NCBI RefSeq assembly: GCF_022968825.1
Contig: NZ_JALHKS010000003.1
Span: 186,001-250,000, forward strand
Direction: 5' to 3'
DNA length: 64,000 nucleotides
From: Chryseobacterium salipaludis
GTDB lineage: Bacteria; Bacteroidota; Bacteroidia; Flavobacteriales; Weeksellaceae
Position numbers and translations under genes: made by a program. Of the stretch, positions 8,515 through 20,071 are shown piece after piece. Positions within the stretch are counted from its first letter, which is position 1, and each line of letters opens with the position of its first letter. The notes under the pieces were generated by a model. The model ran no database searches, had not been told where the DNA came from, and saw only the letters and a list, made by a program, of their open reading frames with translations.

Positions 8515-9858
8515 ATGGCTTTAAACATCATTGAACTTATCAAGGGGCAACTTGGGCCGGCGCTCGTTTCCCAAACGGCGACACAACTGGGAGAAAGCGA
8601 ATCAGCGGTTTCCAAAGCAATTAGTGTTCTGCTTCCTGCTGTATTGGGAGGAATGGCAGACCATGCTGATCAGCCCGTGGTCATGGACAGCGTAAAGGAA
8701 CCTGCCTCAGTCAACATGTTGGGTAACCTGCAGTCGCTGATGTCCAGCAACGAAAATATTTCAACAGTTTTGGCTGCTATTTTCGGGAATAATATGAATA
8801 CCGTGGTGGATACAACCGCTTCCTATTCAGGAATTAAAGAAAGTTCTGCACAATCGCTGCTGGCGATGGTAACTGCTGCCGCCATGGGCTCTGTCTCCAG
8901 ACATGCATCAGATAATAACCTGGATAAAACGCAGGTTTCGGAAATGCTGAAAGAACAGAAAGGAATGGTGACCTCACTTCTTCCGGCAGGAATGTCTCTG
9001 GTTTCACTCGGTATGGCCGGAAATACAAATACGGACGATATTTTGTCCACCGGAACAGGTAGCATAACAGAAAGTCCGTCTTATACGACGACCAATACAA
9101 ATATTCCGCCTGCAGCCGAGCCTGTGAGTTCACCCATCACAGAACCCGAACCGGAGGTTACGCGCGCAGGTCAAACACACGTGACCGGTACCCCACCTGC
9201 TGCAAATGATGGTGGCTCGATCTGGAAATGGTTATTGCCATTGATTTTGGTGCTGCTCGCAGGTTATTTTCTATGGAAGCAATGCAATGACGGAACTACT
9301 ACAACAGCGATAAATGAGCAGGTTGACAGTACTGCTACTACAGATAACACGTACGCTGATACAATGACTACCGCCAATGAACGTACGATGTCCGACATTG
9401 ACCTCAACGGCAAAATGCTCAGAGGATACGAAGGGGGAATGGAATCCCGTATTGTTGAATATCTGAAGTCCGGTGCTTACCAAAACGCATCTTCTGATGA
9501 AGAACTGAAAAACAAATGGTTTGAATTCGATAATGTGAACTTCAAAATGAATGAAGCTACAGAACTGGAATCCGGCTCTATGGCTCAGATCGAAAACCTG
9601 GCGCAAATCTTAAAAGCCTATCCCGATGCGAAAATTAAAATCGGTGGCTATGCGGATAATACAGGCGGTGACGCTGTAAATCAGGAGCTATCAGATAAAA
9701 GAGCAAACTTTATTAAAGCTGAACTGGAAAAACTTGGTGTCGGAAATCAGGTAACAGGAACTGAAGGATACAGCAATGAATTTGCAAAAGAGCCGGCCTC
9801 GGCTTCAGATGCGGAACGGGCAACGGACCGCGATATGGCAATTCGTTTTACCAAATAA
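8515..9858 (+). CDS. DUF937-OmpA fusion, membrane-anchored
   Basis: A 447-residue protein with three parts. Residues 1-165 form a helical DUF937 domain (LLPAVLGGMADHA is typical). A Pro/Thr-rich linker then leads to one transmembrane helix near residue 240 (WLLPLILVLLAGYFLW). The C-terminal 130 residues are an OmpA-like peptidoglycan-binding domain with KIKIGGYADNTG and the ending RATDRDMAIRF. The OmpA part should sit in the periplasm and bind the cell wall, leaving DUF937 cytoplasmic. This architecture is frequent in flavobacteria, but the role of DUF937 is not established. It is a single-gene transcription unit, bounded by terminators on both sides. Confidence 0.85.
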   Translation: MALNIIELIKGQLGPALVSQTATQLGESESAVSKAISVLLPAVLGGMADHADQPVVMDSVKEPASVNMLGNLQSLMSSNENISTVLAAIFGNNMNTVVDTTASYSGIKESSAQSLLAMVTAAAMGSVSRHASDNNLDKTQVSEMLKEQKGMVTSLLPAGMSLVSLGMAGNTNTDDILSTGTGSITESPSYTTTNTNIPPAAEPVSSPITEPEPEVTRAGQTHVTGTPPAANDGGSIWKWLLPLILVLLAGYFLWKQCNDGTTTTAINEQVDSTATTDNTYADTMTTANERTMSDIDLNGKMLRGYEGGMESRIVEYLKSGAYQNASSDEELKNKWFEFDNVNFKMNEATELESGSMAQIENLAQILKAYPDAKIKIGGYADNTGGDAVNQELSDKRANFIKAELEKLGVGNQVTGTEGYSNEFAKEPASASDAERATDRDMAIRFTK

Positions 9859-9881
9859 TTATTATAACTATAATGTATAAG

Positions 9882-9904
9882 CCCGGCCATTGCCGGGTTT
9901 TCTT
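9882..9904 (+). terminator. Intrinsic terminator after the DUF937-OmpA gene
   Basis: A perfect 6-bp GC stem CCCGGC/GCCGGG with loop CATT, followed by TTTTCTTTTT. Confidence 0.88.
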
Positions 9905-9987
9905 TTTATAAAGAGGCCACTGCCTAATTGTCCAATCCTGCAAGTTGGCAAATTGTTTGTGAATCAGTGGATATTAAAATATAAATT

Positions 9988-10527
9988 ATGTCTGAAAACA
10001 ACCATAATCACGAGGAAAATTTTGATAAGCAGGAAGAAAACCTTCAGCCGGAGCAGCCTGAGAATACGGAGAATGTGACAGAGCAGCCATCTGAAAAGGA
10101 CCTTTTGGCAGAGGAGAAAGACCGCTATATCCGTCTTTTTGCAGAGTTCGAGAATTACAAGAAAAGAACCACCAAAGAAAAAATGGAGTTCTTCCAGTAT
10201 GCCAATCAGGATCTGATGATTTCCATGTTGGATGTGCTGGACGATTTTGAGCGTGCCCTGAAAGAAATATCTAAGAATGGAAATGAAGCAGACTTAAAAG
10301 GCGTGGAACTGATTTATCAAAAGTTAAAAAACAAACTGGCAGACAAAGGCTTGAAACCAATTGAGGTGAATCCGGGAGACTCTTTTGATGTGGATTTTCA
10401 TGAGGCTGTCACCCAGATTCCGGCACCTTCTCCTGAGCTTAAAGGAAAGATTGTGGATGTGATTGAAACCGGTTATCAACTGCATGACCGGGTCATCCGT
10501 TTTGCGAAGGTGGTAACAGGAAACTAA
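9988..10527 (+). CDS. grpE: Nucleotide exchange factor GrpE
   Basis: A 179-residue cochaperone that releases ADP from DnaK in the cytoplasm. The first 45 residues are acidic and disordered (Glu/Gln/Asn-rich). A long alpha-helical dimerisation region follows, containing the family motif RLFAEFENYKKRT. The beta-domain ends in DRVIRFAKVVTG, matching the GrpE signature region around VLxxGYxLxDRVIRPAxV. It lies 50 bp upstream of dnaJ in the standard grpE-dnaJ arrangement. No CIRCE-type inverted repeat was found upstream. The start ATG fits the family. Confidence 0.95.
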   Translation: MSENNHNHEENFDKQEENLQPEQPENTENVTEQPSEKDLLAEEKDRYIRLFAEFENYKKRTTKEKMEFFQYANQDLMISMLDVLDDFERALKEISKNGNEADLKGVELIYQKLKNKLADKGLKPIEVNPGDSFDVDFHEAVTQIPAPSPELKGKIVDVIETGYQLHDRVIRFAKVVTGN

Positions 10528-10577
10528 TTCAGAAGAATATTTAAAAAAGTGTTAGCTGTAAGGTCAGCAATAAACTT

Positions 10578-11693
10578 ATGACAAAAAGAGATTATTACGA
10601 AGTACTCGAAGTTTCCAAAAGTGCTTCCGGCGAGGAGATTAAGAAAGCCTACCGAAAGATGGCTATTAAATATCACCCCGATAAAAACCCCGGTGATAAG
10701 GAAGCCGAAGAAAAATTTAAGGAAGCTGCGGAAGCTTACGAAGTCCTGAGCGACAGCCAGAAAAAAGCACGCTATGATCAGTTTGGCCACGCCGGTATGG
10801 GCGGTGGCGGATACGGCGGCGGCGGTTTTGGCGGCGGCATGAACATGGAGGATATTTTCTCCCAATTCGGCGATATTTTCGGCGGTCACTTCGGTGGTTT
10901 CGGTGGCGGCGGGCAACAGAGGCAGCAATCCCGCGGCAGTAACCTGCGGGTGCGCATTAAGCTTACCCTGGAGGAAATGTTGAACGGCACGCAGAAAACC
11001 ATCAAGGTGAAAAAGATGAAAGTAGCGCCCGGAACTACTTCCAAAACTTGCCCGACGTGTAACGGATCCGGTGTGCAGATCAAAGTAATGAACACTATGT
11101 TCGGCCAGATGCAGACCCAGGCACACTGCGGAACCTGCCAGGGAATCGGTAAAGTGGCCGACAAAATTCCCGCGGGAGCTAACGCTCAGGGTCTCATTAA
11201 AGAAGACGAGGAAGTGGTGATTAATATTCCGGCCGGAGCACGCGAAGGAATTCAGCTGAACGTACGCGGCAAAGGAAATGACGCGCCTTTCGGTGGCACC
11301 GCAGGTGACCTGCTCGTTGTAGTGGAAGAAGAAGTGGATGCTCATATCAAGCGCGAAGGCGATAATCTGCACCAGGAGCTCTATATTTCTTTTGCTGAAG
11401 CGGCATTAGGAACACATAAAGAAATCCCGACCGTAGGCGGCAAAGTTAAAATCAAGGTAGAAGCCGGCACACAGAGCGGTAAAATCCTGCGCCTTTCCGG
11501 TAAAGGTTTACCAAGCATCGACAGTTATGGCAAAGGCGACATGTTCGTTCATATAAATGTTTGGACTCCGCAAACCCTTTCTAAAGAACAGCGGGAATTC
11601 TTTGAAAAACAACTAACGAATGGAGAGATGGTTGCAGAACCATCCGGTCATGAAAAGACTTTTTTCGACAAGGTCCGCGACCTTTTTAATTAA
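10578..11693 (+). CDS. dnaJ: Chaperone DnaJ with a two-motif zinc region
   Basis: A 371-residue Hsp40 that delivers clients to DnaK and stimulates its ATPase. The J domain carries HPD at 33-35. A Gly/Phe-rich segment spans about 74-112. The two C-terminal substrate-binding domains follow. The central zinc region has only CPTCNGSG (158-165) and CGTCQGIG (184-191), where canonical DnaJ has four CxxCxGxG motifs, so at most one zinc centre can form. From memory this reduced form is usual in flavobacteria, so it is probably a lineage trait and not damage. It ends at a clear terminator and is presumably co-transcribed with grpE. Confidence 0.95.
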   Translation: MTKRDYYEVLEVSKSASGEEIKKAYRKMAIKYHPDKNPGDKEAEEKFKEAAEAYEVLSDSQKKARYDQFGHAGMGGGGYGGGGFGGGMNMEDIFSQFGDIFGGHFGGFGGGGQQRQQSRGSNLRVRIKLTLEEMLNGTQKTIKVKKMKVAPGTTSKTCPTCNGSGVQIKVMNTMFGQMQTQAHCGTCQGIGKVADKIPAGANAQGLIKEDEEVVINIPAGAREGIQLNVRGKGNDAPFGGTAGDLLVVVEEEVDAHIKREGDNLHQELYISFAEAALGTHKEIPTVGGKVKIKVEAGTQSGKILRLSGKGLPSIDSYGKGDMFVHINVWTPQTLSKEQREFFEKQLTNGEMVAEPSGHEKTFFDKVRDLFN

Positions 11694-11699
11694 TATAGG

Positions 11700-11731
11700 C
11701 AAAGGCTTCTTTCGGGAGCCTTTGTTTTTTT
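11700..11731 (+). terminator. Intrinsic terminator after dnaJ
   Basis: An 8-bp stem CAAAGGCT/AGCCTTTG with a 9-nt loop, then TTTTTTT. Confidence 0.85.
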
Positions 11732-11783
11732 GCAGAAGCTGACCGAACCGCAGATTGCAGTTTCGATTGGCTGAAATTTTCCT

Positions 11784-11791
11784 TATTTTTG
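11784..11791 (+). promoter_or_regulatory. -7 promoter element for icd
   Basis: TATTTTTG is an exact TAnnTTTG match, 30 bp before the ATG. A TTG at 11767-11769 lies 14 bp upstream, closer than the usual 17-23 bp. Confidence 0.5.
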
Positions 11792-11794
11792 TAA

Positions 11795-14041
<2,247 letters not shown>

Positions 14042-14060
14042 TAGTCACTCTTTATTATAA

Positions 14061-14094
14061 AAAAAGGTTTCCGCAGCTGTGGAAACCTTTTTTA
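14061..14094. terminator. Bidirectional intrinsic terminator
   Basis: A 12-bp stem (14061-14072 with 14081-14092) with core AAGGTTTCC/GGAAACCTT, A-rich on one side and T-rich on the other, between the converging icd and pseudouridine synthase genes. Confidence 0.9.
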
Positions 14095-14116
14095 GTTTTA
14101 GGATTAAAATAAAATG

Positions 14117-15184
14117 CTAAAGCATTTTCAGATTGTTTACTTCCAGTTCCGTGAGAATACGCCAGTGTCCTCTTTTAATATTTTTCTTTGTTAAACCGGC
14201 GAACATTACACGATCCAGCGCTTCCACCTCATAGCCGAGCTTCTGAAAAATCCGGCGAATAACCCGGTTCCAGCCGATATGAATCTCAATGCCGATTTCA
14301 TTTTTAGGTTTTCCTTCGATGTATGAAATACTGTCGACACCGGCTACACCTTCTTCCAGACGAATCCCTTCCGCAATCGCATTAAGATCGGCGCGGTCCA
14401 GTTTTCTGTCCAGTGTTACATGATAAATCTTCTTCATATTAAAAGAAGGGTGTGTCAGTTTTTTCGTGAGATGTCCATCATTGGTCAAAAGAATTACTCC
14501 TGTTGTGGAACGATCCAGGCGACCAACCGGAAATAAACGGTACGGCGACGCGTTGGCTACCAGATCCAGAACTGTTTTACGTGCCTTTTCATCTTTTGTG
14601 GTTGAAATGTAGCCTTTCGGTTTATTTAATAAAACATATACTGGTTTCTCAGGCGTTATCCCCTGGCCGTCGAAAATAACTTTATCAGTCTTCTGTACCT
14701 GATATCCCATTTCGGTAACCACTTTACCGTTAACCTCCACCAGGCCTTGCGTGATCAGTTCGTCAGCTTCGCGGCGGGAGCATATTCCGGAATTGGCGAT
14801 ATATTTATTAAGCCGAATGGATTCTTTCGGTGTTTCTTTAGAAATTTTTTCCAGGCGACGTTTCTGTACATAAGAACGTGTACGGTCGGCATCTGCTTCC
14901 CTGCCAAATTTTCCAGGTTTTCTCGGTCCGCCAGTGCGTTCTCCTTTTTCATATTTGGTGCGAACATCAAAGTTTTTGCCGCCCCGGCTTTTATTTCGTC
15001 CTGAAGCTTGCGAACGGTCAAATGAACGGGCTTCTGACTCAGACATCAGCCGCGGCTCTCTTGGTTTGCGTGTTTCGCCGGAATTGTCAGCCTCTTCCCG
15101 ACGGCTGCTGCCACGTGGCGAAGTTGGTTTTCCTTTTGGTGAAAAACGGTTATTACCCGGACGGGATGATTTGTCTCTGCTCAT
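14117..15184 (-). CDS. RluB/RsuA-type pseudouridine synthase with basic N-terminal tail
   Basis: A 355-residue enzyme that isomerises specific uridines in ribosomal RNA. Residues 1-120 form a highly charged Arg/Lys/Ser/Gly tail that is probably disordered and RNA-binding. An S4 domain follows (about 123-170, IRLNKYIANSGICSRREAD). The catalytic domain has the signature GRLDRSTTG (221-229), with Asp224 as the nucleophile. The long tail is common in Bacteroidota homologues and is absent from E. coli RluB/RsuA. The exact target uridine cannot be deduced. The start ATG at 15184 is supported by the continuous basic composition of the tail. Confidence 0.92.
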   Translation of the reverse strand: MSRDKSSRPGNNRFSPKGKPTSPRGSSRREEADNSGETRKPREPRLMSESEARSFDRSQASGRNKSRGGKNFDVRTKYEKGERTGGPRKPGKFGREADADRTRSYVQKRRLEKISKETPKESIRLNKYIANSGICSRREADELITQGLVEVNGKVVTEMGYQVQKTDKVIFDGQGITPEKPVYVLLNKPKGYISTTKDEKARKTVLDLVANASPYRLFPVGRLDRSTTGVILLTNDGHLTKKLTHPSFNMKKIYHVTLDRKLDRADLNAIAEGIRLEEGVAGVDSISYIEGKPKNEIGIEIHIGWNRVIRRIFQKLGYEVEALDRVMFAGLTKKNIKRGHWRILTELEVNNLKML

Positions 15185-15262
15185 TTATAATTATAATTTA
15201 TGCAAAGATACAGTATTTTTAAGCACAGAAAATAAGGAAGGGTTTGGCTGAAGTGCTGAATT

Positions 15263-16153
15263 TTAGTCCAAATACTGCCGAATCCCATTTAAAAGCATCG
15301 CCAAAACGCCGGCAAAGATCCAAAGCCTGAACAGATTTAACAACAGGAACCGGCTGTTTGCCCGTTTACGATACAATAATACTATCCCAAACGCAAAGAC
15401 AAAAACACTCAGCAGAAAATACAACTGCATTACGGCAGCCTTTAAAATCAAAAATAAGAGCGCAGCTACAAAGGTATTGACTACTAGCAAAGACAGCACG
15501 ACCAACCGTGTGGCTACTGGTGAAAAGCTATTGGGAATTGTATGATAACCAAAAATGCGGTCTGCATTGCGCGTAATCATATCTTTCACTACATCTATAA
15601 CCAGCAGAAGAAAGAAGAGAAACAGCGACATCAAAAAAATAGTTACCGAAAAAGTGCGGTAATACACCAGCATTCCAAAAAACGGATACAGGGACAGAAG
15701 CACGAAGGTGACATTATTAATAATAACCAGCCGGCTCAGTTTATGGCTGTACAACCACATCAAAAACTGATAAATCAGAAAAAAGAAAAAGACCTGAATT
15801 GAAATGGCAGCTGCCACGGACAGCGAAACCGCATTCAAAATAATATAAGCATAGAGAAAATACTTCTGTTCAAAGAAGTTCTGAATCCGGCTCCGAAAGG
15901 GTTTCACGATCTGATCCTTTTCGCGGTCATAAAACTGATTGATAATACCGCCGGCTAAAATGCTCAGGATTGCACAGAAAATAATACCGTGCACGCGAAG
16001 ATCAAAAACAAAAGCGCGCAAACTTTCTTCCTGATTAAAAAGAAAAAATGTGGAAACATACAGTGCAAAAGCCAGCAGCGCTGTTACCGGTACGCGCGCG
16101 CCCAGCAAAAAACCCAGCAACTGCGATAACCGATAAGAAAATGTTTTTTTCAT
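15263..16153 (-). CDS. UbiA-family prenyltransferase
   Basis: A 296-residue polytopic inner-membrane protein with about eight hydrophobic helices. It has both aspartate motifs of the UbiA superfamily: N72-x3-D76-x3-D80 (NQFYDREKD) and D187-x3-D191 (DVVKD). These bind Mg-diphosphate of an isoprenoid donor. Bacteroidota homologues are often annotated as geranylgeranylglycerol-phosphate geranylgeranyltransferase, but the acceptor here cannot be read from the sequence. Menaquinone or heme O synthesis are alternatives. It lies 49 bp downstream of mevalonate kinase on the same strand, fitting an isoprenoid-related cluster. Confidence 0.85.
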   Translation of the reverse strand: MKKTFSYRLSQLLGFLLGARVPVTALLAFALYVSTFFLFNQEESLRAFVFDLRVHGIIFCAILSILAGGIINQFYDREKDQIVKPFRSRIQNFFEQKYFLYAYIILNAVSLSVAAAISIQVFFFFLIYQFLMWLYSHKLSRLVIINNVTFVLLSLYPFFGMLVYYRTFSVTIFLMSLFLFFLLLVIDVVKDMITRNADRIFGYHTIPNSFSPVATRLVVLSLLVVNTFVAALLFLILKAAVMQLYFLLSVFVFAFGIVLLYRKRANSRFLLLNLFRLWIFAGVLAMLLNGIRQYLD

Positions 16154-16202
16154 AAAGAACAGAAATCTCTACGGTTGCAAAAGCCTTGCCTGAAAATTGT
16201 GT

Positions 16203-17129
16203 TTAAAACCTGTAAATAACTTCTTTGTGAAAGCCGGGCAGCATTTGTTCCGCTTTTTCGTAATCTTTGGTAAAACCCAGAATATAGCCACCACCACCGC
16301 TGCCGCAAAGTTTCAGATAATAGGCATTGGTATCCAGTCCTTTTTTCCAGGCATTATACAGACCTTCAGGAATCATCGGTTTAAAATGTTCGTACGCCCA
16401 GACGGAAAGTTTCTTAAGATTCCGGAACAGTGGCGTCATTTCCTTTTTCAGGAAGGCGTCAATACAGGCATTGTTGTAGCGAATAAATTCTTCCTGCAAT
16501 GTTTTGCGGAAACCTTCGGTCTTCATTTTCTCAAAGAAAATCTGCACCATCGGTCCCGTTTCGCCGGTAACACCTGAGTCGATGAGGAAAATTGCTCCTT
16601 TTCCTTCCTGGCTTGCGGGCACATTTACTTTATCAACGCTGTTTTTATTTTCGATCAGAATGGGCAGGTTCATATAGCAAATGAGCGGATCAATTCCGGA
16701 ACTCTTGCCATGGAAATAACTTTCCATCTGGCCGAAAACTACTTTTAGTTCTTTGAGTTCGTCTTTGGAAACTGATTCCGGCGTTCTTTCCTGCACCGAA
16801 TATTTTTCGAAAATCGCGGCTACCAAAGCACCGGAACTCCCAACACCGTATCCCTGAGGAATATTGGAATCGAAGAACAAACCATTATCTAAATCAGTGC
16901 GTAACTGCAACAGATTGAGTTGGTAAATTTCCGGCAAAGTAAGCGTTTGCAGAAAGTCAGCGTACTGTCGCAAAGACTCATTTGATTTTTTCTCAAACTC
17001 ATTTTCGAGCGAGGAAAACTTTAGAGTTCCTTTATAAAAACTGTACGGCAAAGTAAGCCCCTGCGAATCCTCGATGATTCCGTATTCACCGAAAAGCAGA
17101 ATTTTAGCGTAAAATAAAGGATTGGCCAT
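16203..17129 (-). CDS. Mevalonate kinase (GHMP family)
   Basis: A 308-residue GHMP kinase predicted to phosphorylate mevalonate for isoprenoid synthesis in the cytoplasm. Motif 1 is the N-terminal KILLFGEYGII (9-19). Motif 2 is PQGYGVGSSGA (91-101), the ATP loop. Motif 3 is LCGSGGGGYILGF near residue 285. The start at 17129 (MANPLFYAK) is chosen because it places motif 1 at the usual distance; a longer frame beginning with TTG at 17213 adds 28 residues unlike the family. The UbiA prenyltransferase gene lies just downstream. Other GHMP enzymes are possible, but the motif layout and the context favour mevalonate kinase. Confidence 0.85.
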   Translation of the reverse strand: MANPLFYAKILLFGEYGIIEDSQGLTLPYSFYKGTLKFSSLENEFEKKSNESLRQYADFLQTLTLPEIYQLNLLQLRTDLDNGLFFDSNIPQGYGVGSSGALVAAIFEKYSVQERTPESVSKDELKELKVVFGQMESYFHGKSSGIDPLICYMNLPILIENKNSVDKVNVPASQEGKGAIFLIDSGVTGETGPMVQIFFEKMKTEGFRKTLQEEFIRYNNACIDAFLKKEMTPLFRNLKKLSVWAYEHFKPMIPEGLYNAWKKGLDTNAYYLKLCGSGGGGYILGFTKDYEKAEQMLPGFHKEVIYRF

Positions 17130-17221
17130 CTGTGTTTCTGATAAGTTTTCCACTGCAAATTTACGGAATTTCCTGTAGATATTATAATTAAAGCAATTAT
17201 TGCACCGTAGCAAGGGTTATA

Positions 17222-18712
17222 TTACAAAATATCTTTATCGGAATTGATTTTGGTTTTCAGAAAGCGAATTAATATTAGTCCAACCGCAAAAAATATCGAC
17301 ATGGATAAAGCCGAGAAGCGCATGTTGTGGTACTTCTCAATCATGGTCGCAAAAATGAAAGTTCCGATGATGATTGCGATCTTTTCCAGCACGTCGTAAA
17401 AACTGAAGAAGGTGGTGTTATCCATTCCGTTGCCCGGCAGTAATTTACTGTATGTGGAGCGGGACATCGCCTGCAGGCCGCCCATGACCAGGCCAATGAT
17501 GGCGGCAATACCATAAAACTGATACTCCACATTCGGATTTTCTTTGTTTAAATAGTACGCAGAAAGGCAGGCTACAATCCAAAGCACGATGGCAATGGAA
17601 ATCACATTCTTGTTTCCAATGCGGCGTGACAGTCTCGAAAATACAACCGCGCCAATAATGGCTTCAATCTGAATAACGAGCAAAGTCATAATCAGTTTGT
17701 CCTGCTCGAGATTAATTTCACTTTTGCCGAAAAGCGTAGCCATCAGAAAAATGGTCTGCATCCCGACGCTGTAGAAAAAGAAACTGGACAGAAAAAACTT
17801 CAGATTGCGATCGCGGAATAAAGTATTGCCGACTTTAAACAATTCGCGGAAACTTTGTTTTGCGACATCCAGATAGAATTTAATATTATCCTTCAGCACG
17901 ACCCAAACACCGCCCTGCTCCTGATGTTTCTTGAAAATATTTTTATAGTTAAGCAGCACCAGATCTTTCGGCAATTGTTCTTTCACCAATCCAAATTGGG
18001 GCAAATGTTTAAACGTATATTGCGAAAAGCCAAACCACCACGCTCCGGTCAACAAAAATGAAATCCGGGTATACATTTTCGCCTGCTCCGCATCTTTCGC
18101 CAACACCTGAATCAGCACCAGGCAAATGATCACCAGCAAAACAGAGCCTAAATAACCATACACATACCCTGTCGCAGAAAGTGCATCCTGCTTATCCGGC
18201 GTAGCGATATCCGGCAGAAAACTGTTGTAAAAAACCAAACTACCCCAGAAGCCGACGCTCGCCGTAATACTAAATAATAATCCGAGGAAAACAGTATCCA
18301 TGCCCGTGAACATAGCCAGACCCATACAGGACGTGGCGCCGAGATAACAGAAAAACTGCAGGAAGGACTTTTTGTTCCCGATGGTATCGGCCAGCGAGGA
18401 GAGAAAGGGCGAAAGCAGTACCACTATAAAAAAAGAAAGCGTCAGCGAGTAACCATAAATGGCGTCCGGCTGATATTCTTTTCCGAAAACGCGGATCATA
18501 TGACGCACCGGCACATCAATCCACTGGCCGGTTTCCTGCACATATTCCTTTTTCTCCTCAATCGTGGTGAGAATGGAATAATAAATAGGGAAAATGGTGG
18601 ACGTAATCACCAGCGAATACACAGAATTTGCCCAGTCATACAATGCCCAGGCTTTCATTATCTTGGGATTGTTTTTAATATTCTGCCGGGTTGTAACGTC
18701 GGTTTCCGCCAT
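17222..18712 (-). CDS. MFS transporter, UMF1/ATG22-like
   Basis: A 496-residue inner-membrane carrier with about twelve hydrophobic helices. The opening KAWALYDWANSVYSLVI is the hallmark of the UMF1 (ATG22-like) branch of the major facilitator superfamily. Its substrates are unknown in bacteria, while yeast Atg22 exports amino acids from the vacuole. The start at 18712 (MAETDV) is preferred over an upstream in-frame non-ATG codon, because the preceding residues are atypical. It is about 90 bp upstream of mevalonate kinase on the same strand and may share its transcript. Substrate is not predictable. Confidence 0.82.
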   Translation of the reverse strand: MAETDVTTRQNIKNNPKIMKAWALYDWANSVYSLVITSTIFPIYYSILTTIEEKKEYVQETGQWIDVPVRHMIRVFGKEYQPDAIYGYSLTLSFFIVVLLSPFLSSLADTIGNKKSFLQFFCYLGATSCMGLAMFTGMDTVFLGLLFSITASVGFWGSLVFYNSFLPDIATPDKQDALSATGYVYGYLGSVLLVIICLVLIQVLAKDAEQAKMYTRISFLLTGAWWFGFSQYTFKHLPQFGLVKEQLPKDLVLLNYKNIFKKHQEQGGVWVVLKDNIKFYLDVAKQSFRELFKVGNTLFRDRNLKFFLSSFFFYSVGMQTIFLMATLFGKSEINLEQDKLIMTLLVIQIEAIIGAVVFSRLSRRIGNKNVISIAIVLWIVACLSAYYLNKENPNVEYQFYGIAAIIGLVMGGLQAMSRSTYSKLLPGNGMDNTTFFSFYDVLEKIAIIIGTFIFATMIEKYHNMRFSALSMSIFFAVGLILIRFLKTKINSDKDIL

Positions 18713-18742
18713 AGGATAGTTTATTAAGAAACAAAAATAAGA

Positions 18743-18787
18743 AAACCATTGAGATGCTGCATATGAAGCAGCCATTCCCAATGGTTT
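18743..18787 (-). terminator. Intrinsic terminator after the thiolase gene
   Basis: On the minus strand AAACCATTG pairs with CAATGGTTT, and an inner stem GCTGC/GCAGC extends it, followed by TTCTTATTTTTG. It separates the thiolase from the UMF1 transporter gene. Confidence 0.8.
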
Positions 18788-18809
18788 AAATTAAAATTAT
18801 ACTAAAAAA

Positions 18810-19988
18810 TCACATATTTTCAATCACAATCGCCGACGCGCCGCCACCGCCGTTGCAGATCGCTGCCGCTCCGAATTTTCCGCCGTTTTGTTTCAGTACA
18901 TTAATAAGCGTAACAATAATGCGGGAACCTGAACTGCCCAGCGGATGTCCCAGCGAAACTGCGCCACCGTTTACGTTTACTTTGGCAGCATCGAGGCCGA
19001 GAATTTTATTATTTGCCAGCCCTACAACGGAAAAGGCTTCATTGAACTCGAAATAATCGATTTCCGACAATTCCATATTGGCTTTTTTCAGTGCAATCGG
19101 CAGTGCTTTGGCCGGAGCCGTAGTAAACCATTCCGGATCCTGCGCGGCATCGGCATAAGAAACAATTTTAGCCAAAGGTTTCAGACCTAATTCTTTTACT
19201 TTCTCACCAGACATCAGTACTAAGGCGGATGCACCGTCATTCAAAGTAGAAGCGTTGGCTGCCGTAACTGTTCCGTTTTCTTTCTGAAAGACCGTTGGCA
19301 AAGATCCGATGCGATCAAAGTTTACAGATTTATATTCTTCATCTTCTTTAAAAACTATTGGCTCCCCTTTTCGCTGCGGAATTTCTACCGGAACTACTTC
19401 CTCATTAAATTTGCCTTCTTCCCAGGCTTTCGCGGAACGCTTGTAGGATTCGATCGCGAAATTATCCTGCTCTTCACGGGAGTGTCCGTTTTCAGCAGCG
19501 CATTTTTCAGCGCAGACTCCCATGTGAACTTTTCCGTACACATCTGTCAGACCATCGAGTACCATTCCGTCCTGCATTTTCACATCGCCAAGCTTTACGG
19601 CTTTTCTGGCATTATAATAATGAGGAACAGAAGACATGTTTTCCATACCTCCGGCTACAATCACCTCCTGATCACCTGCCTTAATAGACTGTGCGGCCAT
19701 CATTACCGCCTTCATCCCGGAAGCACAAACTTTATTAATAGTAGTGGCTGGCGTTTCTTTGCTTAAACCAGCACCCATTGCTGCCTGGCGTGCGGGGGCC
19801 TGTCCCTCACCTGCCTGCAGTACATTTCCCATATACACTTCCTGTACCTGCGCCGGATCCAGATTGATTTTATCCAGAGCACCTTTAATGGCTACAGAAC
19901 CAAGCTTGGTAGCGGGCACGGAAGCAAGACTGCCTAGAAAACTGCCCATCGGTGTGCGTGCAGCAGATACGATAAATACTTCTTTCAT
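18810..19988 (-). CDS. Acetyl-CoA C-acetyltransferase (thiolase)
   Basis: A 392-residue thiolase. It reversibly joins two acetyl-CoA into acetoacetyl-CoA or cleaves it. The catalytic residues are visible: Cys88 in [11 protein letters not shown], His348 in GHPLGSSG and Cys378 in CNGGGGASA. The CNGGGG ending and overall pattern resemble biosynthetic or short-chain thiolases (AtoB/PhaA type). It differs from the second thiolase at 37835-39013, which is in the beta-oxidation operon. This enzyme may feed the mevalonate pathway, since mevalonate kinase lies nearby. It is a monocistronic unit between two terminators. The short-chain preference is an inference. Confidence 0.92.
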   Translation of the reverse strand: MKEVFIVSAARTPMGSFLGSLASVPATKLGSVAIKGALDKINLDPAQVQEVYMGNVLQAGEGQAPARQAAMGAGLSKETPATTINKVCASGMKAVMMAAQSIKAGDQEVIVAGGMENMSSVPHYYNARKAVKLGDVKMQDGMVLDGLTDVYGKVHMGVCAEKCAAENGHSREEQDNFAIESYKRSAKAWEEGKFNEEVVPVEIPQRKGEPIVFKEDEEYKSVNFDRIGSLPTVFQKENGTVTAANASTLNDGASALVLMSGEKVKELGLKPLAKIVSYADAAQDPEWFTTAPAKALPIALKKANMELSEIDYFEFNEAFSVVGLANNKILGLDAAKVNVNGGAVSLGHPLGSSGSRIIVTLINVLKQNGGKFGAAAICNGGGGASAIVIENM

Positions 19989-20030
19989 TATATTCAGATT
20001 GATTTTTTAAGAATATGCCAAATTACAAAA

Positions 20031-20056
20031 AAAAACACACTCCCGAAGAAGTGTGC
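20031..20056 (-). terminator. Intrinsic terminator after the nucleoside permease gene
   Basis: On the minus strand GCACACT pairs with AGTGTGT, and about nine T follow. Confidence 0.85.
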
Positions 20057-20071
20057 TATGTTGATTAGCTT

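Noticed and set aside
10524-11372. A 282-codon open frame antisense to dnaJ
   Set aside because: It arises from the GC-rich codon usage of the Gly/Phe region of dnaJ; the product has no recognisable motif and the coding gene on the other strand is certain.
17130-17213. N-terminal extension of the mevalonate kinase gene to 17213
   Set aside because: The extension begins with TTG, is unlike the family and would place motif 1 unusually far from the N-terminus.
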